From the NCBI RefSeq assembly GCF_051660745.1, contig NZ_JBOFQF010000031.1, forward strand, positions 1 to 64,000: a stretch of 64,000 bases of DNA, given 5' to 3'. Position 1 is the stretch's first letter. Each line of letters starts with the position of its first letter. This document shows positions 42,726 to 51,290 of this stretch, in pieces. The position numbers were made by a program, and so were the translations under genes. Source of the DNA: Segniliparus sp051660745 (GTDB taxonomy: Bacteria > Actinomycetota > Actinomycetes > Mycobacteriales > Mycobacteriaceae). A model generated the notes under the pieces. That model worked only from the letters and a program-made list of their open reading frames with translations, did not search any database and was not told the origin of the DNA.

Positions 42726-43322
42726 ATGGCCAGCCTTGAAGACCTGTACGCAAACATCCCCACCGCGCAGATCGCGCAGCAGCTCGGAGTCGATGAGACC
42801 ACCGCGCAGAACGCCATCCAGTCCGTCCTTCCGCAGCTGCTCGGCGGCCTGCACGAGACCGCTCAGGACCCGGAGAAAGAGGCGACGCTCAACGCCGCCG
42901 TCGAAGAGCCGGGCGCCGACGCAGCCGACGGCCACGCCCTGGTGAACAGCCTCTTCGGCAGCGACCACGAACAGGTCGCATCGGCCCTTTCCTCGGGGAA
43001 CGGCGGCGTGGACAGCGGCTTGGTCCAGAAGCTCCTGCCGCTGCTGGTGCCGGTCGTTATCGCCTACCTCAGCAAGAACGCCGGGGGCGGCTCCGCACAG
43101 TCCAACACGGGCGGCGGCCTTGTCGGCGAGCTGCTCGGCGGCATCTTGGGCGGCGCGGGCGGACAGTCCGGCGCGGGCGGCGCGCTCGGCAGCATCCTTG
43201 GCAGCGTCCTCGGCGGAGGGAGCGCCCCCGCTCCCCAGCAGCAGCCGCAGCAACCGCAGCAGGAAAGCGGCGGCGGCCTCCTCGGGCAGGTTTTGGGCGG
43301 GTTGTTCAACCGGAAGAAGTGA
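42726..43322 (+). CDS. DUF937-family protein
   Basis: A 198-residue protein. The N-terminal part (ASLEDLYANIPTAQIAQQLGVDETTAQNAIQSVLPQLLGGL) and the middle helix KLLPLLVPVVIAYLSKNAG fit DUF937/YidB-like proteins. The C-terminal half is a Gly-rich low-complexity region with GGLVGELLGGILGG-type repeats and a Gln/Pro run, ending in basic FNRKK. Function unknown. ATG 42726 is chosen from several close starts. Confidence 0.75.
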   Translation: MASLEDLYANIPTAQIAQQLGVDETTAQNAIQSVLPQLLGGLHETAQDPEKEATLNAAVEEPGADAADGHALVNSLFGSDHEQVASALSSGNGGVDSGLVQKLLPLLVPVVIAYLSKNAGGGSAQSNTGGGLVGELLGGILGGAGGQSGAGGALGSILGSVLGGGSAPAPQQQPQQPQQESGGGLLGQVLGGLFNRKK

Positions 43323-43395
43323 TTCGGCGCAGGATGGCCCGAACCGGGCCATCCTGCCCTGGACCACGCCCGGAGAGGCCACCCGAAGGAGACCC

Positions 43396-44367
43396 ATGAC
43401 GAACCCTTACCCAGGCGGCGAGCCGCCGAGGTGGCAGGAACCTCAGCGGTCGCACCCCCGGTCCGGGCAGTATCCGCAGGGCGCGCCTTACCAGCAGCCT
43501 TTCCCGCACGAACAGCCCCCGTTCCGCCCCGCCCCGAAGAAGCGCTCCCGCGCCTGGGTCTATGTCTCCATCGCGGTGTCGCTCCTCGTCGTGATCAGCG
43601 TGGGCACGTTCTTGCTGATCCGCGTCGGCCTGGACAGGCCCGCGAACGCCGTCGCGACGAACTCTGCGGGCAAGCAGGGCTCGGCCCCCTCGAAGTCCAC
43701 GCCACCGCCGCCACCGCCCGAGCCGGGCCGCAGCAGGCCGGGGCCGAACACTCCGCCGGGCTGGCAATCGGTCGGGTCTCCCAGCGGCCTCGACTACGAC
43801 GTGCCCGGGGACTGGACCGTGCAGAAGCCGAAAATGGTCCTTTCCTGGCAAAAGCCCTGCTCGAACGGACCCGCGCCCTCCTGCGCCATCCGGTCGCTGC
43901 TCAACACCTCCACCCGTCCCCATCCCCCGCAGGACGGCTGCACGGACGGCAATGTGTCCGCCGCCGCCGGATTCCTCTCGCCGAGCCCCACCGAGATCGC
44001 GGAGGCCGAGCGCCAGACCATCGCCGACGCGTTGGAGGCGGAGGCCAAGCGCGTCCCGGACCTCTACACCGACTGGGGCCACGACGCGGCCGTCCCGCCG
44101 CCCCCGCCGCCGCCGATCACCAGGTCGGAGGTGCGCCAGTTCAAAATCGACGGCGCGGACGCGCTGCAAGCGAGCTTCACGGCGACCGGGATGAACACCA
44201 GCGTGAACTGCAACCCGCCGAGCGGCGTCTACACCGTCGTCGCCACGACGAACACGGCGGGCAAGGTCGTCACGTTCGCGGTCCAGCTCGACCAGGGCTA
44301 CCCACAGGCCCCCGACCCGGCGGTCGCGCAAAAAATCATCGACACGCTCCGCGTCGAGAAGCACTAG
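43396..44367 (+). CDS. membrane-anchored protein with Pro-rich N-terminus
   Basis: A 323-residue protein. A cytoplasmic Pro/Gln-rich N-terminus of about 55 residues is followed by one transmembrane helix (WVYVSIAVSLLVVISVGTFLLI), a Pro-rich stalk and an extracytoplasmic domain with four cysteines (QKPCSNG, SCAIRS, DGCTDG, NCNPP). The layout is common in mycobacterial exported proteins of unknown function. ATG 43396 with AAGGAG upstream. The gene ends 31 bp before repeat element copy 2. Confidence 0.65.
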   Translation: MTNPYPGGEPPRWQEPQRSHPRSGQYPQGAPYQQPFPHEQPPFRPAPKKRSRAWVYVSIAVSLLVVISVGTFLLIRVGLDRPANAVATNSAGKQGSAPSKSTPPPPPPEPGRSRPGPNTPPGWQSVGSPSGLDYDVPGDWTVQKPKMVLSWQKPCSNGPAPSCAIRSLLNTSTRPHPPQDGCTDGNVSAAAGFLSPSPTEIAEAERQTIADALEAEAKRVPDLYTDWGHDAAVPPPPPPPITRSEVRQFKIDGADALQASFTATGMNTSVNCNPPSGVYTVVATTNTAGKVVTFAVQLDQGYPQAPDPAVAQKIIDTLRVEKH

Positions 44368-44397
44368 CCCGCAACGCCGAGCGATGGGCCGGAGGAT

Positions 44398-44502
44398 CCA
44401 GGTCGATGAGATCCAAGGCGGCAGGCGACGACGCGTACGTGCAAGAGCGAGGAACGAGCGCTGGTACGCGAGGAGCCGACAACGCAGGAGATCGCGACCT
44501 GG
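44398..44502 (+). repeat. dispersed structured repeat, copy 2
   Basis: 105 bp, the best-paired copy: outer stem CCAGGTCG (44398-44405) with CGACCTGG (44495-44502), inner stem CGCGTAC (44432-44438) with GTACGCG (44464-44470) and a 25-nt loop. Arms share GATGAGATCCAAGGCGGC and AGGAGCCGACAACGC with the other copies. It lies between two convergent gene ends. Confidence 0.88.
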
Positions 44503-44510
44503 GCCTTCGG

Positions 44511-45251
44511 CTAGCCCCGGCGGGGGGCGGCGAACCTTTCAGCCCGCAAAAGCTGGACGCTCGGCAAATCCAGCGGTCCGAGTTCTTCCTTCGGCACGCC
44601 GAGCGCGCGGGCCAGCAGCAAATCGGCGAGCTCCGGGTTGCGCGCGAGGACCGGGCCGTGCATATACGTGGCGAGCACCGAGCCCTGCGCCGCGCCATCC
44701 ACCGGTTCGCCCGCCGCGTTGCCGTCGCCCGCCTTCACCTTGCCCAAGGGCTGGGCCCCAGGTCCGAGCACGGTCGCCCCGCCGTGGTTCTCGAATCCGG
44801 TTATCTGCTCCGTGAGCCCGTCGACCAGCGGCTTCACCACCACTTCGCCGATGCTGCGCACCCCGGGGCGGCCATACGTCGTGACATCGAGCAAGCCGAC
44901 GCCTGCGGCCTTCGTCCCGTCCGACAATTCGTACCACTCCCCGAGGATCTGCAGCGCCGCGCAGATGGCGAGCACCGGCGCGCCCTTCGCGACCGCGCGC
45001 TGCAGCCCCTGATGCGCCAAGAGGTGCTCCGTCGCGAGCCGCTGCGCCGCGTCTTCGGCTCCGCCGAGCGTGTACACGTCGAGGCTGTCGGGCACCGGGT
45101 CGTCCAGCGTGATGGTCACGATCTCGGCGGGGATCCCGCGCATCTGCGCGCGCTGGGCCAGCACGGTCGCGTTGCCGCTGTCTCCGTACGTGCCCATCAC
45201 GTCGGGCAGGACCAGCCCGACGCGCAAGACCCCCCGGCGGGGCTCAGGCAT
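44511..45251 (-). CDS. gatD: lipid II isoglutaminyl synthase, glutaminase subunit
   Basis: A 246-residue class I glutamine amidotransferase of the CobB/CobQ type. Catalytic Cys97 is in VLAICAALQ and His198 is in TYMHGPV; GDSGNATVLAQRAQMRG and the ENHGG segment are typical of GatD. It supplies ammonia to MurT for amidation of D-Glu in the lipid II peptide stem, needed for crosslinking in mycobacteria. It overlaps the upstream murT by 8 bp, so the two are coupled. Confidence 0.92.
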   Translation of the reverse strand: MPEPRRGVLRVGLVLPDVMGTYGDSGNATVLAQRAQMRGIPAEIVTITLDDPVPDSLDVYTLGGAEDAAQRLATEHLLAHQGLQRAVAKGAPVLAICAALQILGEWYELSDGTKAAGVGLLDVTTYGRPGVRSIGEVVVKPLVDGLTEQITGFENHGGATVLGPGAQPLGKVKAGDGNAAGEPVDGAAQGSVLATYMHGPVLARNPELADLLLARALGVPKEELGPLDLPSVQLLRAERFAAPRRG

Positions 45252-46527
45252 GCGCGAGCTCCCGGCCTTCGGCCTCTGCCGCCCATTTCTCGTAGCAGCG
45301 TTTGAGGTCCATGAACGCCGTGTAGTTGGCGAGCAGGTCCACCCGTCCCGCGGGAAGCGCGGCGAGCGCGTCGAACGGGTTGCGGCAGAGCTCGTGCGCC
45401 ACTCCGGCGTAGTCCAATCGCACCGAGAGGTCGGCCGCCCGCTCGCCGGAGACCACGACCCGCTTGCCCCGCAGCTGCTCGAACGGGACGTCCCACAGCC
45501 AGGACAAGTCGCCGCCGTCCGCCACCCTGCCGTTGACCGAGATCACGACCGAGCCCGCCTCGACCATGTTCAGCGACTCCTGCCAGCCCGCGGGGTTCTT
45601 CGCGAGCAGTTTGCGCACCGCGCGCCCGGCGACGTCGTGCACCCCGTAGCGGCCCCCGACCTCGCGGACTTCCTCGATCGCCGCGAGCGCGCTCGCCGGG
45701 TCCGCGCCCAGCGCCACAGCCGCCGCGACCGCCTCGGCGGCGTTGCCCCGGTTCACCGCGCCCGGCAGGCCGAGGCGCATCGGCGCCCGGAAACCGCCGG
45801 GCCCGCGCAGCTCGTCCTCGCCCAGGAGCCACTGGGGATCTGGCTTCACGAAGTCGCCCGTGGCGCTCGACCACCGCTCCCCGACCCTGCCGATCCGCGT
45901 CCCCGTCCGGGGGCAGCTCACCGAGTCGCCCTGCCAGCTGCCGCCCGCAGCCACCCACACCACGTGCGGGGAGTCGTAGGCGACCGAGGTCACGAGCACG
46001 TCGTCGCAGTTCGCGACGACGACGGTCTCCGGCAGCTCGGCGAGCCCGCTGCGCAGGCTCCGCTCGACATTGCCGATCTCGCCGACACGGTCGAGCTGGT
46101 CCCGGCTCAAGTTCAACAGCACAACGACGGCGGGCCGGACGGCTTTGGCCACCGCGGCGAAGTGCAGCTCGTCGACTTCGAGCACCGCGTAGGGGGCCTT
46201 GCGGCCGCAGGCGAGCGCGGAGACGAGCCCGGCGTCCATGTTGGAGCCCTGGGAGTTCGTCGCGACTTCCCCGAGCCCGGCGAAGGCGGAGACGATCATC
46301 CGCGTGGTGGTTGATTTCCCGTTCGTCCCGGTCACCAGCACCGTGCGCTTGCCTGCGGCGAGCTGGGCGAGGATGGACGGGGCGACGCGCTTGGTGATGC
46401 GCCCGCCGATCACGGAGCCTTCGCCTCGTCCGGCCTTCCGCGAAGCCCATGCGGCAGCGGAGCCGAGGGCGAGAGCGGCGCGGCCTCGGACGGTAAGGCC
46501 TTTGCAGGGCTGCTGACCTACAGTCAC
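45244..46527 (-). CDS. murT: lipid II isoglutaminyl synthase, Mur-ligase subunit
   Basis: A 427-residue ATP-dependent ligase domain protein. The P-loop is GTNGKSTTT (67-75), then LNLSRDQLDRVGEI, and a C-terminal DUF1727 part (GKRVVVSGERAADLSVRLDYAG) that contacts GatD. Only SCPRTG remains of the zinc-ribbon cysteine pairs of Firmicute MurT. With GatD it converts the D-glutamate of the stem peptide to D-isoglutamine. The GTG at 46527 gives the full N-terminus; the exact start is uncertain. Confidence 0.92.
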   Translation of the reverse strand: MTVGQQPCKGLTVRGRAALALGSAAAWASRKAGRGEGSVIGGRITKRVAPSILAQLAAGKRTVLVTGTNGKSTTTRMIVSAFAGLGEVATNSQGSNMDAGLVSALACGRKAPYAVLEVDELHFAAVAKAVRPAVVVLLNLSRDQLDRVGEIGNVERSLRSGLAELPETVVVANCDDVLVTSVAYDSPHVVWVAAGGSWQGDSVSCPRTGTRIGRVGERWSSATGDFVKPDPQWLLGEDELRGPGGFRAPMRLGLPGAVNRGNAAEAVAAAVALGADPASALAAIEEVREVGGRYGVHDVAGRAVRKLLAKNPAGWQESLNMVEAGSVVISVNGRVADGGDLSWLWDVPFEQLRGKRVVVSGERAADLSVRLDYAGVAHELCRNPFDALAALPAGRVDLLANYTAFMDLKRCYEKWAAEAEGRELAHA

Positions 46528-46605
46528 GGCAGTGACTGTACCAGGAACTGGCCGACGCTCCGGCCAGTTGCGCGCAATCTCGATCTCACTTTTCGTTCAA
46601 CGCGG

Positions 46606-46992
46606 TCAGGAGCCGTCTTGTTCCTGTTTTCCGCGTTCTTCCTCCGCGCGCTGCGCGCGGAGGATTTCTTTCCCGATCCGGCGCTGCTCCTCGGCGCGCT
46701 CCCGGCATTTGCGCAGGAACTCCTCGTCCGCGGCGGGATCTTGGGGCACGAGCCTGCCGGGCCGGTCGTACTCGGAGTAGCGGGCCCGAGGGCGCTGCGC
46801 CGCGTTCCACCGCAGCGGCGGGCGGCCGATCACGAGCCACAGGGCCGAGCCGACCAGCGGCATGATCAGGATGATGAAAATCCAGAGCAGCTTCGGCAGA
46901 TGGCGCACTTCCGCGTCGTCCCTGGTGATCGCGTCCGCCAGGCAGAACACCAAAAGCGCAAGCGTCACCAGGCTCAGCAACCCGTACGGCAT
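46606..46992 (-). CDS. PLDc_N-type small membrane protein
   Basis: A 128-residue protein. Two transmembrane helices (GLLSLVTLALLVFCLADAI and LLWIFIILIMPLVGSALWLVIGRP) form the phospholipase-D-nuclease N-terminal domain, but no PLD catalytic domain follows. A charged Arg/Glu-rich cytoplasmic helix ends the protein. Such stand-alone proteins are common in actinobacteria; function unknown. Confidence 0.8.
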   Translation of the reverse strand: MPYGLLSLVTLALLVFCLADAITRDDAEVRHLPKLLWIFIILIMPLVGSALWLVIGRPPLRWNAAQRPRARYSEYDRPGRLVPQDPAADEEFLRKCRERAEEQRRIGKEILRAQRAEEERGKQEQDGS

Positions 46993-47002
46993 ACCGCCCC
47001 CT

Positions 47003-47045
47003 CGCTCTCCAGCCCCAGAAGGAAACTTTCTGGGACTGGAGAGCG
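47003..47045 (-). terminator. hairpin between the dioxygenase and PLDc_N genes
   Basis: Outer arms CGCTCTCCAG (47003-47012) and CTGGAGAGCG (47036-47045), inner arms CCAGAAG (47015-47021) and CTTTCTGG (47026-47033). It lies 11 bp past the dioxygenase stop on the minus strand and should end that transcript. Confidence 0.7.
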
Positions 47046-47056
47046 ATCTTAGCCGC

Positions 47057-47986
47057 TCAGCCCTGGACTCCGACGGGGCGGTCGCCGATGACCGAGATCC
47101 GCTCCATCACGCGCCGGTTGGGGAAATAGTCGCTCACCGCGTAATGCTGGCAGGCGCGGTTGTCCCACATGGCGATCGTGTTCTTGGCCCAGCGCAGCCG
47201 CACCTGGAACTCCGGGCGGTTCATATGCCGGTAGAGCGTCTCGAGCAGCTCGGCGGACTCGGACTCGTCCATCCCGAGGATCCGCTCGGTGAAGACGCGG
47301 TTGACGAAGAGCACCCGGCGACCGGTCTCCGGGATCACTCGGACCACGGGGTGGTTCGCGACCGGGAACTGCGGCCGCAGCGCGGCGATCTGCTCCTGCG
47401 ACATGGAGAGGCCGAAGCTGCTGGCCCAGTCGTGCTCGGCGACGAGGCCGTCGATTTTCTCCTTCATCTCGTCGGAGAGCACGTCGTAGGCCGCCCCGGT
47501 GTCGGCCCACAGGGTGTCGCCGCCCAGCGCGGGGACCTCGACCGCGCGCAAGATCGCCGCGAATGAGGGCGCGACCCGCCAGGTGACGTCGTTGTGCCAG
47601 AGGTTCTCCACGCCTGCTTTCGTGGCGTCTTTCGCCAACGCGACGACGTCGACGTCCCCGCTGTCGCCGATGATGTTCGCGAAGGGATGCTGCTCCAAGC
47701 CGCCCCAGAGCGCGGCGAAGTCGCGGTGCTCTTCCCGGCGGATGTCCTGGTCCCGGAAGAAGAGCACTTTCCACTCCAACAGGGCCCGGCGCAGCTCGGC
47801 GAGGACTTCCGGGGACAACTCCCCGCTCAGTCGGACGCCCGAGATTTCCGCGCCGATGATCGGGGACACGGGGGCGAGCTCGAAGAGCGTGTACGGCTGG
47901 CGTTGCGCGTCGGCCAGGACGCGGTCCCCCAACAGGGGGCCGGGGGGCATATTGCGGAAACGGGCCGGAACGGTGGGAGCGGACAT
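47057..47986 (-). CDS. TauD-family Fe(II)/2-oxoglutarate dioxygenase
   Basis: A 309-residue oxygenase. Iron ligands His131 and Asp133 are in NLWHNDVTW and the distal His281 is in ACQHYAVSDY; Arg296 can bind the 2-oxoglutarate carboxylate. Family members include taurine and alkylsulphate dioxygenases (AtsK, Rv3406) and isonitrile-forming enzymes. The substrate cannot be read from the sequence. A TetR gene lies just upstream in the same direction, 18 bp away, probably in one operon and possibly its regulator. Confidence 0.88.
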   Translation of the reverse strand: MSAPTVPARFRNMPPGPLLGDRVLADAQRQPYTLFELAPVSPIIGAEISGVRLSGELSPEVLAELRRALLEWKVLFFRDQDIRREEHRDFAALWGGLEQHPFANIIGDSGDVDVVALAKDATKAGVENLWHNDVTWRVAPSFAAILRAVEVPALGGDTLWADTGAAYDVLSDEMKEKIDGLVAEHDWASSFGLSMSQEQIAALRPQFPVANHPVVRVIPETGRRVLFVNRVFTERILGMDESESAELLETLYRHMNRPEFQVRLRWAKNTIAMWDNRACQHYAVSDYFPNRRVMERISVIGDRPVGVQG

Positions 47987-48004
47987 AGTTTTCTCCTTCT
48001 TGTC

Positions 48005-48625
48005 TTACTTGGCGGCCGTGTCGATGGACAGGGCCGATGGCGCGGCGAACGCCGCGGATGCGGCTTCGACCAGGTCTGCGATGAAGTCGTCGGTGTGGTC
48101 GAACCCCTCGCGGCGGGCTTCCCAGCCCGCGAGGGAGACCACGACCATGGAGAGCACGAAAAACGCCCGTCGGGACGCGAGCGGCTGCGGGAGCCCGCCC
48201 GCCGCGACGAGCCCGTCCTGCGCCGCGCGGTAGCTGCCGGTGCGGATGTGGCCCGCGACCATCGAGCCCAGCTGCGGGTCGAGGAAGGCTTGCGCCAGGA
48301 AACGCGCGTACCGGCTGCCCTTGTCGTCCCGGACCGCCTGAGCCAGGGGCAGGACGAGGGCCTCGATCCACTGCCGGGGCGCGGCCTCGGCGGGGTCGAG
48401 CGCCTCGACCATCCGCCAACGGCGCTCGTTGATCGGGCCCATCCGGGCCTCGACGACTGCGGCGATGAGGCCGTCCCGGCTGCCGAAGTGGTATTGGGCG
48501 GCGTTCTTGTTGAGCTGGCCCGCGGCGGTCTGCACTTCGCGGAGGGACATCGCGCCGAGCCCGCGCTCGGCCACGATGGCCTCCGCCGCGTCGATCATCG
48601 CCATCCGGGAGTCTGCTTTTGCCAT
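48005..48625 (-). CDS. TetR-family transcriptional regulator
   Basis: A 206-residue repressor. The N-terminal helix-turn-helix (MIDAAEAIVAERGLGAMSLREVQTAAGQLNKNAAQYHFGSRDGLIAAVV) is followed by a helical ligand-binding domain. The motif NKNAAQYHFGSRDGL replaces the usual VSKGTLYHYF. Two dyads just upstream are likely operators, so it probably represses itself and the dioxygenase gene behind it. A TTAGAT hexamer 7 nt before the ATG suggests a leaderless transcript. Confidence 0.85.
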   Translation of the reverse strand: MAKADSRMAMIDAAEAIVAERGLGAMSLREVQTAAGQLNKNAAQYHFGSRDGLIAAVVEARMGPINERRWRMVEALDPAEAAPRQWIEALVLPLAQAVRDDKGSRYARFLAQAFLDPQLGSMVAGHIRTGSYRAAQDGLVAAGGLPQPLASRRAFFVLSMVVVSLAGWEARREGFDHTDDFIADLVEAASAAFAAPSALSIDTAAK

Positions 48626-48636
48626 GCCCCCAATCT

Positions 48637-48672
48637 AAGGCATGTTCCTTAAAAAATCAAGGCGTGCGCCTT
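48637..48672. promoter_or_regulatory. paired dyads upstream of the TetR gene
   Basis: AAGGCATGTTCCTT (48637-48650) and AAGGCGTGCGCCTT (48659-48672), centres 22 bp apart. The first overlaps a candidate -10 (48633-48638, minus strand). The second overlaps the stop codon of the oxidoreductase gene. They are likely binding sites of the adjacent TetR protein. Confidence 0.6.
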
Positions 48673-51199
48673 AAATCTCGCTGAGAATCCCCACCGGCCC
48701 TCCGGCCTCGGCCTTCTCGATCCTGATCGGGACGTTCTTGTGCCACGGCGTGCCCGCGAACGCGTCACGACGACCGACCGAAGTCAGCTCGTTGAGCGCG
48801 ACGCCGCGACGCACCGCGTTCCCGCCCTCGTCGACGGTGTCAAGGCCGAGGCCGTTCGGCAGGGACATATGCCCCGCCTGCATCATGTCGCTCACCTCCA
48901 CCATGGCTTCGGCGCTGCCCCGCTCGGCGACCACCCGCACCAGGCTCCCGCTCGCCACGCCGAGCCGCTCGGCGTCCTGCGGGCTCATCCGCAACGCGCC
49001 GTCCCCGTCCCGCCGCCGCCAATCCGGGTTCCGGATGATCGTGTTGGCGGTGAAGGAGCGCCGCTCCCCCGCGGAGAGGGTGAACGGGAACTCCTCGCTC
49101 GTGAAGACGGCCTTCTGCCCGCGCAGCCCGTCGAGCTCCGCCAAAAGCTCCGGGATGTGCACGGTGAACCGCCGGTCGCGCCTGCGCACATAGCGCCAGA
49201 CGTCCTCCCATCGGTCGTCGGTGAACACGACGCCCGAAGGCCGCGACAGGAGCGCCGCGAAAAGCTTCTCCCCCGGTTCGAGGCCCGTGCCCGCGAACCC
49301 GGCACGGCGCACGCCGTCGGGATTCGCGAACGCGCAGAGGTGCGCCGCGCCCCACAGGAACGCGACATGGGCGGCGCCGTCGGGCATGCCCGGGCCGAGC
49401 GCCTCGTAGAGGAGGTACGGGACCAAAGCCGCCAATGCGGGCTTCGCCGCCAGTGTGGCGAAGAAGGCCATCCGGAACACGTCGTGGTCGTCTTGCTCGG
49501 CCCGTTTCAGCCGCTCGACCAGCGCGCGGTCCACGAGGCCCGTCGCCCGGATGACCTCGGCGTAGATCTGCGACTCCGGCCTCGTCCCCGGCAGCGGGCT
49601 CAGCACCGGCGGACGGACCTGTGCCGCGTTGCGCGGGAACTCCACGTTGAAGAAAGAGACGTCCCACTTCTCGAACTGGCTGTTCGCCGGGAGGACGTAG
49701 TCCGCGTGGCGCGCCGTCTCGGTGAACGCGACGTCGACGACCACCGACAGGTCGAGCTCGCGCATCGCCTCGCGGAAGCCTGCCGAGTCCACGAGCGAGT
49801 GCGCGGGATTGGAGCTGTCCACCCACATCGCCCGGAACCGGTCGGGGTGGTCGGTGCGGATCTCCTCCACGATGGAGTTGCAGGGCACGAGCCCCGCGAT
49901 GATCCGCGCGCCGGTCACCGGGGTCCGGCGCGCCCCGCCGCCCCCGCTCGGGCCGATCCCCGCCTTCGGGCCGAAGGCGGGGACCACTGTGGCCAGCCCG
50001 AGCCTCGACAGCCGCGCCGCGAGGGGCCGGGCGAGCCGGGATCGCGCCGCGAACGGCACGGCCCGAGCCACGGCCTCGGCGGCGAGTGCCGCCGACCGGA
50101 CGACGAGCTTCTGCGCGGCCCGCTTGGCCGGAGACGGCTTTTTTCGCGACGAAGCGTTCGACCCGCCGCCCGCGATCGGCGCGAGGCTCGAATGCAGGTA
50201 CATCGCGCCAGGCTTGCCGAAGTTGCCCGTGAGGACCCAGAGCAGCTTGTTGAGGTACGAGCACAACGTGCTGTTCGGCGACTGCTGGACCCCGAGGTCT
50301 TCGTAGGTGGCAGCCGTCTTCGCGGCGGCGAACCTGCGCGTGGCCGCCCGGATCAGCTGCTCGTCCACCCCGCATTCCTCGGCGAAGCCCGCGACCGGAA
50401 TATCGGCAAGCGCGGCGAGGACCGGCTCGACCTCGACGGCGTGCTGGTCGAGGAAAACCCGGTCGACCAGGTCTTCTTGCACGAGCACGCCGAGCATGGC
50501 GGCGAGGCACCACGCGTCCGAGCCCGGGCGCACCTGCAGATGGAAATCGGCGAGCTCGGCGGTCTCCGTGCGCCTCGGGTCGATGACGATGATGCTGCGC
50601 CCCGGATCGGCGGCGATGGCTTTGAGCGTCGGGCGCGTCCTCGGGAAGCTGTGCGACTGCCACGGGTTCTTGCCGACGAAGACGATCACTTCGCTGTGCT
50701 CGAAGTCCCCCTTCGTGTGCCCGCCGGAGATCTTGCCGTCCACCCACATCTCGCCGCTCTTCTCCTGCCCGAGCGCGTTCGAGTAATACCTCGCCCCGAG
50801 GACGGACATGAGCGATTTGAGGTAGGCGCCGTTCGAGTGGGCGCCCTGCCCGCCGCCGCCGTAGAAGAAGATCTTGTCCCCGCCGTGCTCCTCGCGGACC
50901 TTGAGCAGCTTGGCCGCGATCTCGGCGACCGCCACGTCCCAGCCGATCTCCTCGTAACCGCCGTCCGGCGTGCGGCGCAGCGGGGTTTCGAGCCGCCTGC
51001 CGTTCTGATAGAAGTCCAGCCGCAGCGGCTTCTCGCAGGTGTATCCCGCCGAGCTGGGGTGGGCCTTGTCGCCCCGGATCTTCGCGAACCGCCTGCCGTC
51101 GGTCTGGATCTCCAGGCCGCAGTTGCATTCGCACAAGATGCACGCGGATTTCTTCCAATCGCCGACCGACGGCCCGGCCTGATCGCTGTCCTGCGCCAT
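48671..51199 (-). CDS. molybdopterin oxidoreductase (DMSO-reductase superfamily)
   Basis: An 842-residue Mo- or W-bis-MGD enzyme. The N-terminal [4Fe-4S] site is CILCECNCG with a fourth Cys in YTCEKPLRLD. Cofactor segments include GGGGQGAHSNGAYLK, VFVGKNPWQSH, IVIDPRRTETAELAD and the C-terminal MoCo-dinucleotide domain (ANTIIRNPDWRRRDGDGALRMSPQDAERLGV, MSLPNGLGL). No signal peptide, so it is cytoplasmic. No formate-dehydrogenase Sec/Cys context is obvious, so the substrate is open. An Arg/Ala-rich insertion of about 70 residues lies mid-protein (SSRKKPSPAKRAAQK onward). Confidence 0.88.
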   Translation of the reverse strand: MAQDSDQAGPSVGDWKKSACILCECNCGLEIQTDGRRFAKIRGDKAHPSSAGYTCEKPLRLDFYQNGRRLETPLRRTPDGGYEEIGWDVAVAEIAAKLLKVREEHGGDKIFFYGGGGQGAHSNGAYLKSLMSVLGARYYSNALGQEKSGEMWVDGKISGGHTKGDFEHSEVIVFVGKNPWQSHSFPRTRPTLKAIAADPGRSIIVIDPRRTETAELADFHLQVRPGSDAWCLAAMLGVLVQEDLVDRVFLDQHAVEVEPVLAALADIPVAGFAEECGVDEQLIRAATRRFAAAKTAATYEDLGVQQSPNSTLCSYLNKLLWVLTGNFGKPGAMYLHSSLAPIAGGGSNASSRKKPSPAKRAAQKLVVRSAALAAEAVARAVPFAARSRLARPLAARLSRLGLATVVPAFGPKAGIGPSGGGGARRTPVTGARIIAGLVPCNSIVEEIRTDHPDRFRAMWVDSSNPAHSLVDSAGFREAMRELDLSVVVDVAFTETARHADYVLPANSQFEKWDVSFFNVEFPRNAAQVRPPVLSPLPGTRPESQIYAEVIRATGLVDRALVERLKRAEQDDHDVFRMAFFATLAAKPALAALVPYLLYEALGPGMPDGAAHVAFLWGAAHLCAFANPDGVRRAGFAGTGLEPGEKLFAALLSRPSGVVFTDDRWEDVWRYVRRRDRRFTVHIPELLAELDGLRGQKAVFTSEEFPFTLSAGERRSFTANTIIRNPDWRRRDGDGALRMSPQDAERLGVASGSLVRVVAERGSAEAMVEVSDMMQAGHMSLPNGLGLDTVDEGGNAVRRGVALNELTSVGRRDAFAGTPWHKNVPIRIEKAEAGGPVGILSEI

Positions 51200-51211
51200 G
51201 GTTCTGCCCTT

Positions 51212-51252
51212 CCTCGGGAATATGTCCTACAGCATAGGGCATATTCCCGAGG
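51212..51252. promoter_or_regulatory. large palindrome upstream of the molybdoenzyme gene
   Basis: CCTCGGGAATATG (51212-51224) pairs perfectly with CATATTCCCGAGG (51240-51252), and the inner part CCTA-CAGCA-TAGG adds more pairs. It starts 13 bp upstream of the oxidoreductase start and 39 bp past the leuA stop. It could be an operator for the oxidoreductase or the leuA terminator; the AT-rich core favours an operator. Confidence 0.55.
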
Positions 51253-51290
51253 AGTCTATGGCGCAGCCCACATTCGGGGCAGGCGGAAGA

